64,000 nt of DNA from Prevotella intermedia ATCC 25611 = DSM 20706 (lineage in GTDB: Bacteria; Bacteroidota; Bacteroidia; Bacteroidales; Bacteroidaceae): assembly GCF_001953955.1 (NCBI RefSeq), contig NZ_CP019301.1, positions 1 through 64,000 on the forward strand, read 5' to 3'. Shown piece by piece: positions 11,755 to 19,650 of the stretch. Positions within the stretch are counted from its first letter, which is position 1. Every line of letters begins with the position of its first letter. The notes under the pieces were generated by a model. The model made no database searches. It worked only from the letters and a program-made list of their open reading frames with translations, and was not told the DNA's origin. The position numbers and the translations under genes were made by a program.

Positions 11755-12111
11755 ATAAGTTTTTTTGAAAGTTAATCATTGTAGATGATTCGTTGCTTCT
11801 TAATTCCTGAATACTGACCGATGAGAACGGAGTGATTACGGTCTAACCTCCCCGATAGATGGACGAGGGAGCAAAAGCAGTTTGTGGGTACAAACTGACG
11901 TCTTGCAATGTCAGCTAACGTTCCGTTTACGCACAAAGCGTTTTGTAGCCTAAAAGTGAATGCCGTGCATTCCATGTATAACTATGTTCATGGCGTTCCC
12001 ACCTTTCAGTGTTTTAGCAAAAGTTCGTTGCCTTACTCTCTAAAAAGTGTCGAGGGTTTTGAGTGAAAGGGGCGTTCCTTTTTCTAAAAACCCTCGACCA
12101 TTTTCTGTTGT
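11755..12111. other. Candidate oriT region
   Basis: About 357 non-coding bases upstream of mobC. A perfect 8-bp inverted repeat, CAGTTTGTGGGTACAAACTG (11878-11897), is followed at once by CTGACGTCTTGCAATGTCAG (11895-11914). A stem GTCGAGGGTTTT / AAAACCCTCGAC spans 12048-12099. Position and repeats fit an oriT; the nick site cannot be read from the sequence alone. Confidence 0.5.
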
Positions 12112-12576
12112 TTACAGCTTCCTCCATTTTTCTATTTCCTCACCGTATTCCTCCAAATGGATACGCACAAGGTTTTCGATGAAGCTCGAGACATTGGCTC
12201 CTTTATCTCCCAATCTACGGACAATGAAGTCCGCACGTTCCTGTGTTTCCCTGCTCAGATAGACCGCCTTTCTCTCGCTCAGCTTTGTTGGAACAAGGAA
12301 CGCTTGCTTGTATGCGTCAAGTGTCTCTTTTCTCATCTTGGCACTGATGCGTCGTTGAATAGTTGCATGCTCTGTATGCAGTACAGGCTCGGATGGCGTG
12401 GCATGCTCTATGGCATGTTCTGTTTCTTGTTGTTTTTGCTCTTGAATAGTTTTCATTCCCTTTTCCCGGAATTCAGAGACAGATTGTTCACTTGAATTTT
12501 CAGCTTGGCTCATACCAAAAGTTTTTCCTATGAAACGATCTATTTCTTCCATATTTCTTCTTTCCTTTTTCATCAC
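12112..12576 (-). CDS. DUF3408-family mobile-element protein
   Basis: 154 residues. The charged, low-complexity N-terminal half is followed by a conserved C-terminal domain (residues ~75-150, with RKTLDAYK-like helix, KAVYLSRETQERADFIVRRL and VSSFIENLVRIHLEEY) typical of DUF3408, a Bacteroidetes conjugative/mobilizable element family with a ribbon-helix-helix-like fold. Exact role unknown; it may be a ParB/MobC-like DNA-binding factor. It begins 6 bases after the primase stop, so it is the last gene of a vapE-primase-DUF3408 operon that reads toward oriT. Confidence 0.78.
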   Translation of the reverse strand: MMKKERRNMEEIDRFIGKTFGMSQAENSSEQSVSEFREKGMKTIQEQKQQETEHAIEHATPSEPVLHTEHATIQRRISAKMRKETLDAYKQAFLVPTKLSERKAVYLSRETQERADFIVRRLGDKGANVSSFIENLVRIHLEEYGEEIEKWRKL

Positions 12577-12582
12577 TCTATC

Positions 12583-13534
12583 TTATTTTAAGTTGACTTG
12601 TTTTATTTTGTTGCTTGTATTTTGAGATTTCTCATGCTCACGGACACGGCTGACATGATACTCGTTGAGGTCTTTGAAGTCTTTATAATACACAGCCATA
12701 TCTTCTACCTTAAAACCTGCGTTTACAAATTCCTGTACTGCTTTTCGCCCTGTATCGTCATTATCAAGAAAAGCACGAACAGAGGTTATATTTCTTTTGT
12801 TCAGGTAGTGAATACTTCTTGCTACATTACTCACAGAATTCATCACGAGACATTGGTTGGTTACTTCCCCTTTCATTGAAAGAAAAGAGAGAAAGTCCAT
12901 AAAGCCTTCAAACAGACAGACGGGTTGTGCCCTGTCCTCAAATATCGGAGTGATGTCTTTGGGGGCAATCGTTCCTTTGAATATTTTGTTGTCCCGAAGT
13001 TCATAACCACCCGAAGAATTGGCAAAGCCGATGGTTTCATGTCTTCTTCCCCTTACCTCGTAGCTGATACATTTGAGAAAGGGTGTTGCCTTTTCTAAAT
13101 CAATACAGCGTTCCTTTTTGAGATACTCCTGCAGGTGCGGCGGCAAGGTGTCTGATATGCTTGTCAGTCTCCTTGTACCGCTTGCCATTGTATTTTCTGT
13201 TTGCTTTGGGCTGATGGATGTTTCTCTCTTTGGAGAGCTGGAGCTGGGCACTATATACTCTGAAGCGTTCTGCCCCAAACGGCAGATGGCTTCCGAGAGC
13301 GTGCAGCCTTCCAAGCGCATACAAAGGTCGATGATACTTCCACCCCTGCCTTCGGCATAGTCTATGCCAAAGGTTCTTTTCCCTGTCCACCTTGAAACTC
13401 GGATGCACTTCTTCCCTCAATGGTGAGCGATACACAGCATAGGTTGGTGTTTTGCGGGCAGGCTTGATGCCTTTCTTTTCGAGATATTCCACGATGGAAT
13501 ATCGCTTGATAGCTGATAAATCTTCTTCTTTCAT
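12583..13534 (-). CDS. Mobile-element DNA primase (toprim), one frameshift
   Basis: Primase of the DnaG-like type carried by Bacteroides elements. The N-terminal zinc-finger-like domain reads YRSPLREEVHPSFKVDREKN and has lost the CHC2 cysteines, as is usual in this group. The frame breaks near 13375; the rest (MRLEGCTLSEAICRLGQ onward) carries the toprim motifs CLFEGFMDF (catalytic Glu) and FLDNDDTGRKAV (DxD). Corrected length is about 317 residues. It probably primes complementary-strand synthesis after transfer. It lies between the VapE-like gene and DUF3408, all on the minus strand. Confidence 0.82.
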
Positions 13535-13687
13535 TGTTTTGATACTTTAATGAGTTGAATGATAATTATTTATGCTTGTCTGTTTTATGGTTTTACCGTT
13601 TCCAAAGTTTTTCCCCTCCAAACTTTTTCATCTTTCTTCTTACTACATATTATTTTGTGATAAGTAATTGATAATCAGTATTACTTT

Positions 13688-13707
13688 GTAGTATAAGACA
13701 ATACTAC
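13688..13707. promoter_or_regulatory. Short palindrome between the VapE-like gene and the primase gene
   Basis: Perfect 7-bp arms GTAGTAT / ATACTAC separated by 6 bases, in the 181-bp gap between the two genes. It could be an operator; there is no T-run that would make it a clear terminator. Confidence 0.35.
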
Positions 13708-14095
13708 ACATTCTACTACATTTGGTTACTACAAGTTTGAAGGAGCGGGCAAGGTAGGATTTTCCTAATCTTGTAGACATAGATGGGGCTACCACCGTTT
13801 CTTCGTTTGCTCACCTTTATGTATCCTGCTTTCTTCAAGGCTTCGCCCATACGCTTGGCTTTCTCTACGTCTATGGATAGAACTTCAAAGGGCAGAAACC
13901 TTCTGCTGCCTGTCGGGTCTGTAAGAAGGTCATTGCCGTTCACTGATGCCACGAAGCTTGCCAAGTGGGGATACTCCTCCACGTACTTGTCATACGGCAT
14001 ACGGTACTTGACCATCGGACAGGTGATGAGGTTTTTCAGCTCGTTCTCATCCCGCTTATTGAGGGCTTTGAGTTGGTCATCTATATTTACGATAA

Positions 14096-15118
14096 CGTGA
14101 GTTCGATATAAGCTCTATGCAATTATTCTGCTTTTATCAATTATTTCTATGTTCATTTCTGGCTTCTTTGGCAACAGATTGTATGCAATGAGTCCTGCTA
14201 TCAGATTTGTTGCAAAGTTATCAAAAGAGCGATGTCTGGTGTGTTCTATCTGACATACATTCTTCAGTTCATCGTTCACCGTCTCTATCACAGAACGCTT
14301 TCTGAGCAACAACTTATCATACAGGCTCATCAGGGAGTTCTTCATGTTCTTCTTTATCTTTGTCACTAAATGTATATTGTCCACAAAGAGCATCTCAAAG
14401 AGGTTCTGACTGATATACCCCCTGTCTGCGAAGAGTTTCCCAAACAACCTCTCGGTGAAGCGTTTGTCCTTCAGTGGCTCCCTGTCATCTACGTTTCCTG
14501 GCGTGAGCTTCCACTGGATAATCTCTCCCTTGTCATTGATGACAAGATGTAGCTTGAAGCCGTAGAACCAGCCCATGGTGCACTTTCCCTTTGCCGCCCA
14601 GCCCCTCATGGTCCTGTGCTGCCGCTCACGCTTGATGTGGCAGGAAGCCAGTGGTGTGGAATCAATGATGGATATGCCTGAACACTTGCCCAGTGCACAT
14701 GTCTGGAGAAACAGCAACAGGTGCAGTGCGACCTGTGCTTGTCGCTCGACGAAGCGGTTGTAGGAAATCCGATGTGGGAAGTCTCCACGCATATGCTGGC
14801 AGATATAGCCTAAGTAGAAGGACTTGAGGTCTCGGAAGCGGTGAGTGTGGAACAGGACCAGAATGGTCATGATTTCACTGTCTGACATACGGGAAACACG
14901 GTTACGGTGCCGCTTGCCGGGTACCTGAAGCGTATGTTTTTTCAACTCTGGAGTAAAATACTTGCAAAAATCGTCGAATATACAGAATATTTCTATTAAA
15001 TTTGTATCAGTCATAGGAGTGGGTATTTGTTTGTAACTCTTTGGTTTACAAGTATAAAGGTACAAAAAATATTCCACTCCTACAACTTTTAAAACAACTT
15101 TCTTATATCGAACTCACG
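14096..15118 (-). mobile_element. IS982-family insertion sequence (1,023 bp)
   Basis: Terminal inverted repeats CGTGAGTTCGATATAAG and its complement. Flanked by a 10-bp direct repeat TTTACGATAA at 14086-14095 and 15119-15128, the target duplication inside the VapE-like gene. The single transposase frame fills it. Perfect flanking repeats suggest recent insertion. Confidence 0.88.
14115..15014 (-). CDS. IS982-family transposase
   Basis: DDE transposase of about 299 residues, taking the internal Met (MTDTNLIEIFCIFDDFCKY) as the start; an upstream ATG at 15077 gives 21 more residues but lies close to the terminal repeat. Catalytic positions are visible as IIDSTPLASC (first Asp), LFADRGYI (second Asp) and KRSVIETVNDEL (Glu). 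The frame is intact, so the element may be active. Confidence 0.88.
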   Translation of the reverse strand: MTDTNLIEIFCIFDDFCKYFTPELKKHTLQVPGKRHRNRVSRMSDSEIMTILVLFHTHRFRDLKSFYLGYICQHMRGDFPHRISYNRFVERQAQVALHLLLFLQTCALGKCSGISIIDSTPLASCHIKRERQHRTMRGWAAKGKCTMGWFYGFKLHLVINDKGEIIQWKLTPGNVDDREPLKDKRFTERLFGKLFADRGYISQNLFEMLFVDNIHLVTKIKKNMKNSLMSLYDKLLLRKRSVIETVNDELKNVCQIEHTRHRSFDNFATNLIAGLIAYNLLPKKPEMNIEIIDKSRIIA

Positions 15119-15921
15119 TTTACGATAAGGTTCTGACCGATATAAGTGAGTGTGTCCTTCTCTTGTGGATATATCTTGCCCGTATAGCTGTAACCGTGCA
15201 GTTTGGGTGGACAAAGTAAATCGAGAAACGTTGTCTTGAACTTACCCTGCTCACCTGTCAGTACAAGACAGGTATGGTTACGGCACTCGCGGTCGTCAAT
15301 TGCGTTGGCGACCACCGCCACAAGCCACTTGGTAAGATACGGCAACCACTTGTTAGAATTACGGACGACCACGCAACTTGCCAAATTGGGAATTGCTTTT
15401 GGTGAAAAGGAAATAGGAACACTACTACCACTGTAACTACTACCATCGCCTATATCTATCAGTGGCAACTCTTTGAAATACTCCTGCACGGGATTGATAC
15501 GGGGAGAGAAGCTGCTCTCGATGATGGAATAAAGGTTCTCGGCAGAAGTCGCTATGCTTTCATCGCAATCAAGTTCCCTGCGAAACGTATTGATTTCATA
15601 GCGACCGACTTTTACAAAACGATTATTACCCTTACTGCAATATTCGGTTCTACCCAATATTGTATTGTATCTAAAATCGTAGTGTGTGGAGAGATAGTTT
15701 TCTATCTCTGCGTTCTTGGAGGGACTCCTCTTTCGATGAAGATTTCTCCTGCTGTCTATATTGCCTGCATCTGCTTTCTTTTTCATTATTCCCTTGAATT
15801 GGTTTCCAAGAGTGAAGTTAGGGTGGGAATACGTAACTTCCAAGCATTCAGAGCCTTCTTGCATAATGTTGCACTCGTCCGCTTTAAAATTCTTAGGGAG
15901 ATAGGTAGTCAAGAAGAGCAT

Positions 15922-16327
15922 TTATCGTCTCATTAAGAAAAAAAAACGGATAGTACGAACGAAGAGTAAGCAGGAAATGTGGATGTCGTTGTTTGCTTTC
16001 AGATGCAGTCTTTTGCTCCAACTATCTACAAACTATTGACTGGAGCATATTTATATCGGATTACTGTGCCAACCTATTCCATTACGACGCCACAAGCTGC
16101 CACTTGAATGAAAAGGGATGGAATAAGAAATGCCCGATATTAATTTTGCAATGAAAGAAAAAGGTGGGACAGGAAAACGCAAATGCGAACCGATGGAACG
16201 GATTGCTCTTTTTCTTATTCTTCCCGATAAATCCCTGCTGTTCCCTTCGACTTTGAGAGACGCACGCACGCCATTACCTTTGCCAGCAGAAACAGGAAAG
16301 ACCTGAAACAACAAACAATAATAAAAT
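15922..16327. other. Non-coding gap between the VapE-like gene and the first excisionase-like gene
   Basis: 406 bases between divergent genes, so it should hold both promoters. No gene, hairpin or repeat that I can support. Confidence 0.4.
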
Positions 16328-16624
16328 ATGATTATGAACTATTACATCATTACAGAAACCAATTTGACAAAGCTCCGGGATGAAATCTTGAGCCTTGCAG
16401 AATGCTGCCACAAGGCATTCGGAGAGAAAAGCAAGCACACGGACTGGCTGCACAACGGAGATGTTTGCCGGCTGCTGAATATCAGCAAGCGCACCTTGCA
16501 GCATTATCGTGATACGGGTGTGCTGCCGTTTACGCAAATCGGACACAAGTGCTATTACAAGCGTGAGGATGTGGAAGCATTGCTTCTTACGAAGTCTAAC
16601 AAACCTAAAAACAGACAGATATAA
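16328..16624 (+). CDS. Excisionase-like helix-turn-helix protein 1
   Basis: 98 residues (an internal Met at residue 3 is an equally good start). The helical N-terminus is followed by a MerR/excisionase-type winged helix: DVCRLLNISKRTLQHYRD and LPFTQIGHKCYYKREDV (residues ~46-86). Such pairs in Bacteroides elements control excision and transfer-gene expression. Its stop overlaps the start of the next gene by one base (TAATG), so they form one unit. Role inferred from family and place. Confidence 0.8.
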   Translation: MIMNYYIITETNLTKLRDEILSLAECCHKAFGEKSKHTDWLHNGDVCRLLNISKRTLQHYRDTGVLPFTQIGHKCYYKREDVEALLLTKSNKPKNRQI

Positions 16625-16911
16625 TGGAAACAGCAAGAGACTTGAACATGGAGACGGACGAGATGCAGCTGGTCATCTTGGCATTGAGAGGTGTAGGCAA
16701 ACGGATTGTGGAAGTGGCGCAGACGCACAAGCCACTCTTTGCAGGCGAACTTTTCCTCACAGGCAAGGAAGTGTGCGAACGGCTGTATATCAGTCCCCGT
16801 ACCTTGCAGGACTATCGGGACAAAAGGATTATTCCCTACACGCAGTTTGCAGGAAAAATACTCTACAAGGCTTCGGACTTGGAGAGAATGTTGGAGGAGA
16901 ATTACAAGTGA
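16624..16911 (+). CDS. Excisionase-like helix-turn-helix protein 2
   Basis: 95 residues, a paralogue of the preceding protein with the same winged helix: EVCERLYISPRTLQDYRD, then IIPYTQFAGKILYKASDL. It starts within the stop codon of gene 1, so translation is coupled. Bacteroides elements often carry two such directionality factors. The wing sequence differs from that of gene 1, which suggests distinct binding sites. Confidence 0.8.
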   Translation: METARDLNMETDEMQLVILALRGVGKRIVEVAQTHKPLFAGELFLTGKEVCERLYISPRTLQDYRDKRIIPYTQFAGKILYKASDLERMLEENYK

Positions 16912-17001
16912 GGGGATTGATTTTGTATAACTGAAACTCTTCATATTCTATTCCACAATATGTTGTTTGACTTATAAAATAAATTTAGATATTCAACACA
17001 C

Positions 17002-17058
17002 ATAAGTATTTATTGCAAAATACTTATTTTTGGGTATTGCGGCGTTTTTATATCTTTG
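17002..17058 (+). promoter_or_regulatory. Promoter of the cargo block with adjoining palindrome
   Basis: A Bacteroidetes -7 element TATCTTTG lies at 17051-17058 with a TTTTTG -33 element at 17027-17032. A perfect 10-bp palindrome, ATAAGTATTT / AAATACTTAT (17002-17027, 6-base loop), abuts the -33 element and is a plausible operator, possibly for the TetR protein itself. Confidence 0.55.
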
Positions 17059-17138
17059 CTACTTTTGCAAAATAAACATTGCAGCTATGCGAATACACAA
17101 TATTTATATAGTAAGAGCGCAAATAGGCTCGTTCAATC

Positions 17139-17176
17139 AATCGCACCGTTCGATTACGAAACGGTGCGATTTTTTT
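17139..17176 (+). promoter_or_regulatory. Hairpin with T-run in the tetR leader
   Basis: Twelve-bp arms AATCGCACCGTT / AACGGTGCGATT with a 9-base loop, then seven Ts. It lies between the promoter and the tetR start, so it could act as an attenuator, a terminator for upstream transcripts, or a TetR operator. Confidence 0.55.
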
Positions 17177-17223
17177 ATGAACAAAACAGAACTTGGTTCA
17201 TTATTTAAAGTTTTCATGGGCGT

Positions 17224-17838
17224 ATGCAGAAACTGAAAGACGACATTCGGCAGCGTATCGTTGCCGTGGCGCGCGAGGAATTCATCGCTCACGGCGCACG
17301 CAGCACGTCTATCCGCACGGTGGCGCGGCGTGCAGGCATTGCTGCTGGCAACGTGTACAACTACTTCCGCAGCAAGGACGAGCTGTTCTGTGAGGTGCTG
17401 CGGCCACTGCTCAACGAGCTGAACCGCTACATTCTGTCGCACAACGAGGAGCGGCACCTCTGCATCGAGGTGTTCGACGCACTCGATTTCCAGAACGAAT
17501 ACATCGGCGCAATGAAGCGAATGGTGAGGCTTTACCGCCCCGAGCTGCGCCTGTTGCTGTTCAATGCCGAAGGCACATCGCTTGCGGGGTACAAGGAGAG
17601 AATAGCTGAACACCAACTGAAAGCAGGCACTGAATACCTGCGACTGATGAAAGCGCGCTATCCGCACATCAACATCGACATATCGCCCTTCTTCCTGCAC
17701 ATTGCGAGTTCTATGTGGGTGAACATCTTCTGCGAGCTTGTGGAGCACGAGGAGTACGACGAAAGCGAGGTGAACCGTGCGCTCGAGCAGTATGCCGCTT
17801 ACAGTATGGCAGGGTGGAGAGAGCTGATGAAACCGTAG
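17224..17838 (+). CDS. TetR-family transcriptional regulator
   Basis: 204 residues. The N-terminal helix-turn-helix is typical (RIVAVAREEFIAHGARSTSI, then VARRAGIAAGNVYNYFRSKD, residues ~10-55). The C-terminal ligand-binding region is helical and not assigned. It is the first gene of the cargo block and ends 32 bases before the first ABC gene, so it very likely controls the transporters in response to their substrate. The codon use is GC-rich, unlike the mobilization genes beside it. Confidence 0.88.
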   Translation: MQKLKDDIRQRIVAVAREEFIAHGARSTSIRTVARRAGIAAGNVYNYFRSKDELFCEVLRPLLNELNRYILSHNEERHLCIEVFDALDFQNEYIGAMKRMVRLYRPELRLLLFNAEGTSLAGYKERIAEHQLKAGTEYLRLMKARYPHINIDISPFFLHIASSMWVNIFCELVEHEEYDESEVNRALEQYAAYSMAGWRELMKP

Positions 17839-17870
17839 AAATAACAACCTTTTAACATATATAGAAGAAG

Positions 17871-19625
17871 ATGATAAGAATACTGAAACGCTTAGGACGT
17901 TACATGGGAGGGCGCAAGCCGTTGCTGCCCTGCTCGGTTGTGCTGTCGGCAGTGAACGGACTGCTGTCGCTCGTACCCTTTATTTTCCTGTGGTTGGTGG
18001 TGCGCACGCTGCTCACTGCCGACGGAAACCTTGCCGATACGCCCGTATGGGACTATGCCATTGCGGCGTTCGTGGTGTCGGTGGCGAATGTTTTGCTCTA
18101 TTTCGCCGCCCTCATGCTCTCGCATCTTTCCGCTTTCCGCATCGAAACCAATATGCGGCGCACTGCCATGGAACGGCTGATGCGGGTTCCGTTGGGCTTT
18201 TTCGACACGCAGAACACGGGGCGCATGCGCAAGATAATAGACGAAGATTCGAGCCAGACCCACACTTTCGTGGCACACATACTGCCCGATGTGGCAGGCA
18301 GCGTGGTGGCTCCGATAGGCATTATAGTGCTTCTGCTTGCCGTAGACTGGCAGTTGGGCATTGCCGCAATGGTACCGATAGTGTGCGCCTTCGGCATCAT
18401 GGGCTACATGATGAACCCTAAGAACAACGATTTCCAGCGTATGTACCTCGACGCACAGGAGAAAATGAGTGCCGAAGCCGTGGAATACGTGCGCGGAATA
18501 CCCGTCGTGAAGGTCTTCCAACAGACGGTGTTCTCGTTCAAACGCTTTCACGACAGCATCATCAACTACCGCGACCTCGTCATCAGGTACACCCTTCTGT
18601 GGCGCACGCCCATGTCTGCCTACACCATAGCCATCAATGCTTTCGCCTTTCTGCTTGTGCCTACGGGCATCATACTGATAGGGCACGGCGGCGAAACTGC
18701 CATCATCGTTTCCGATATGGTGCTGTATGTGCTCATCGCACCCATCATTGCAGCCAACGTAATGAAAGCCATGCACCTCAGTCAGAACCTCTTTCTGGCA
18801 AACGAAGCAGTAGACCGATTGGAGAAACTCACCGCCACGCCACCGCTTCCAGAGAGTTCCAAGCCCGAGAAAGCGACAGTCTTCAACGTCAGTCTGCGCA
18901 ATGTGTCGTTCCGATACGAAGCGGCGGAGCGCGATGCCGTAAGCCACATCGACCTCGACATACCGCAAGGCAAGACCGTTGCGTTGGTTGGAGCGTCTGG
19001 AAGCGGCAAGACAACCATCGCAAGGCTCATTCCACGCTTCTGGGACGTGCGCGAAGGCAGTTTGAGAATAGGCGGTGTGGACGTTCGGCACATGGATAAG
19101 GCAATGCTGATGCGCAACGTGTCGTTCGTGTTTCAGAATACCCGACTGTTCAAGACCTCCATTTTGGAGAACATACGCTACGGCAATCCCGATGCAACCA
19201 TCGAGCAGGTGAACCGTGCCGTAGACCTCTCGCAGAGTCGGGAAATCATCAAGCGGCTGCCACAGGGACTGAACACCGTGATAGGAGCGGAGGGAACATA
19301 CCTCTCTGGCGGCGAACAACAGCGCATAGTGCTTGCCCGTGCCATTCTGAAAGATGCGCCCATCGTGGTGCTCGACGAGGCTACTGCCTTTGCCGACCCC
19401 GAAAACGAGCACCTTATCAGGCAGGCATTTGCCCACCTGACTTGCGGAAAAACCGTGCTCATGATAGCCCACCGACTGACCACCGTGCAAGATGCCGACA
19501 ACATTGTCGTGGTGGACAAGGGCAGAATAGCCGAACAGGGCACGCACCAACAGCTCATGGAGCAAGCCACATTATATTATAAGATGTGGAACGAATACCA
19601 AAAGTCGGTGGCATGGAAACTATAA
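17871..19625 (+). CDS. ABC exporter half-transporter 1 (membrane + ATPase)
   Basis: 584-residue fused membrane/ATPase protein. Six membrane segments cover residues ~1-310. The ATPase has Walker A GASGSGKTT near residue 380, the signature LSGGEQQR near 480, Walker B IVVLDEAT followed by AFADPENE, and the switch His in MIAHRL. The AFADPENE D-loop resembles that of IrtA/YbtP-type half-transporters, where relatives usually have SLD. The paired arrangement with the next gene indicates a heterodimer. The substrate cannot be told from sequence. GC content is high: 37 of 60 bases at 18001-18060. Confidence 0.88.
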   Translation: MIRILKRLGRYMGGRKPLLPCSVVLSAVNGLLSLVPFIFLWLVVRTLLTADGNLADTPVWDYAIAAFVVSVANVLLYFAALMLSHLSAFRIETNMRRTAMERLMRVPLGFFDTQNTGRMRKIIDEDSSQTHTFVAHILPDVAGSVVAPIGIIVLLLAVDWQLGIAAMVPIVCAFGIMGYMMNPKNNDFQRMYLDAQEKMSAEAVEYVRGIPVVKVFQQTVFSFKRFHDSIINYRDLVIRYTLLWRTPMSAYTIAINAFAFLLVPTGIILIGHGGETAIIVSDMVLYVLIAPIIAANVMKAMHLSQNLFLANEAVDRLEKLTATPPLPESSKPEKATVFNVSLRNVSFRYEAAERDAVSHIDLDIPQGKTVALVGASGSGKTTIARLIPRFWDVREGSLRIGGVDVRHMDKAMLMRNVSFVFQNTRLFKTSILENIRYGNPDATIEQVNRAVDLSQSREIIKRLPQGLNTVIGAEGTYLSGGEQQRIVLARAILKDAPIVVLDEATAFADPENEHLIRQAFAHLTCGKTVLMIAHRLTTVQDADNIVVVDKGRIAEQGTHQQLMEQATLYYKMWNEYQKSVAWKL

Positions 19626-19650
19626 ACCTAAACAGAAAGGACACAAGACA

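Larger units (their letters stand above)
13716..15921 (-). pseudogene. VapE/VirE-like ATPase gene split by IS982
   Basis: Virulence-associated-E-type protein, a P-loop ATPase found with primases on mobile elements. The N-terminal part (15103-15921) has ILGRTEY near residue 90 and a Walker-A-like TGEQGKFKTTFLDLLCP near residue 225, and stops at NLIVN. The C-terminal part (downstream of 14086) continues as VNIDDQLKALNKRDENEL, then SRRFLPFEV, and ends at 13716. The two parts join exactly when the insertion sequence and one copy of the 10-bp target duplication are removed. The true start is unclear: the ATG at 15921 gives a long N-terminus, and an internal Met at MKKKADAG is an alternative. Replication role is inferred from the family; the gene is broken here. 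Confidence 0.8.

Noticed and set aside
11772..11975. 67-residue minus-strand frame between mobC and DUF3408
   Set aside because: It covers the inverted repeats of the candidate oriT and resembles no known protein.
16051..16636. Minus-strand frames opposite the excisionase-like gene
   Set aside because: They overlap the real + strand gene and its promoter region; composition is not coding-like.
17892..19565. 557-residue minus-strand frame opposite the first ABC gene
   Set aside because: It is the antisense shadow of a GC-rich gene with clear ATPase motifs; long antisense frames are expected at this base content.
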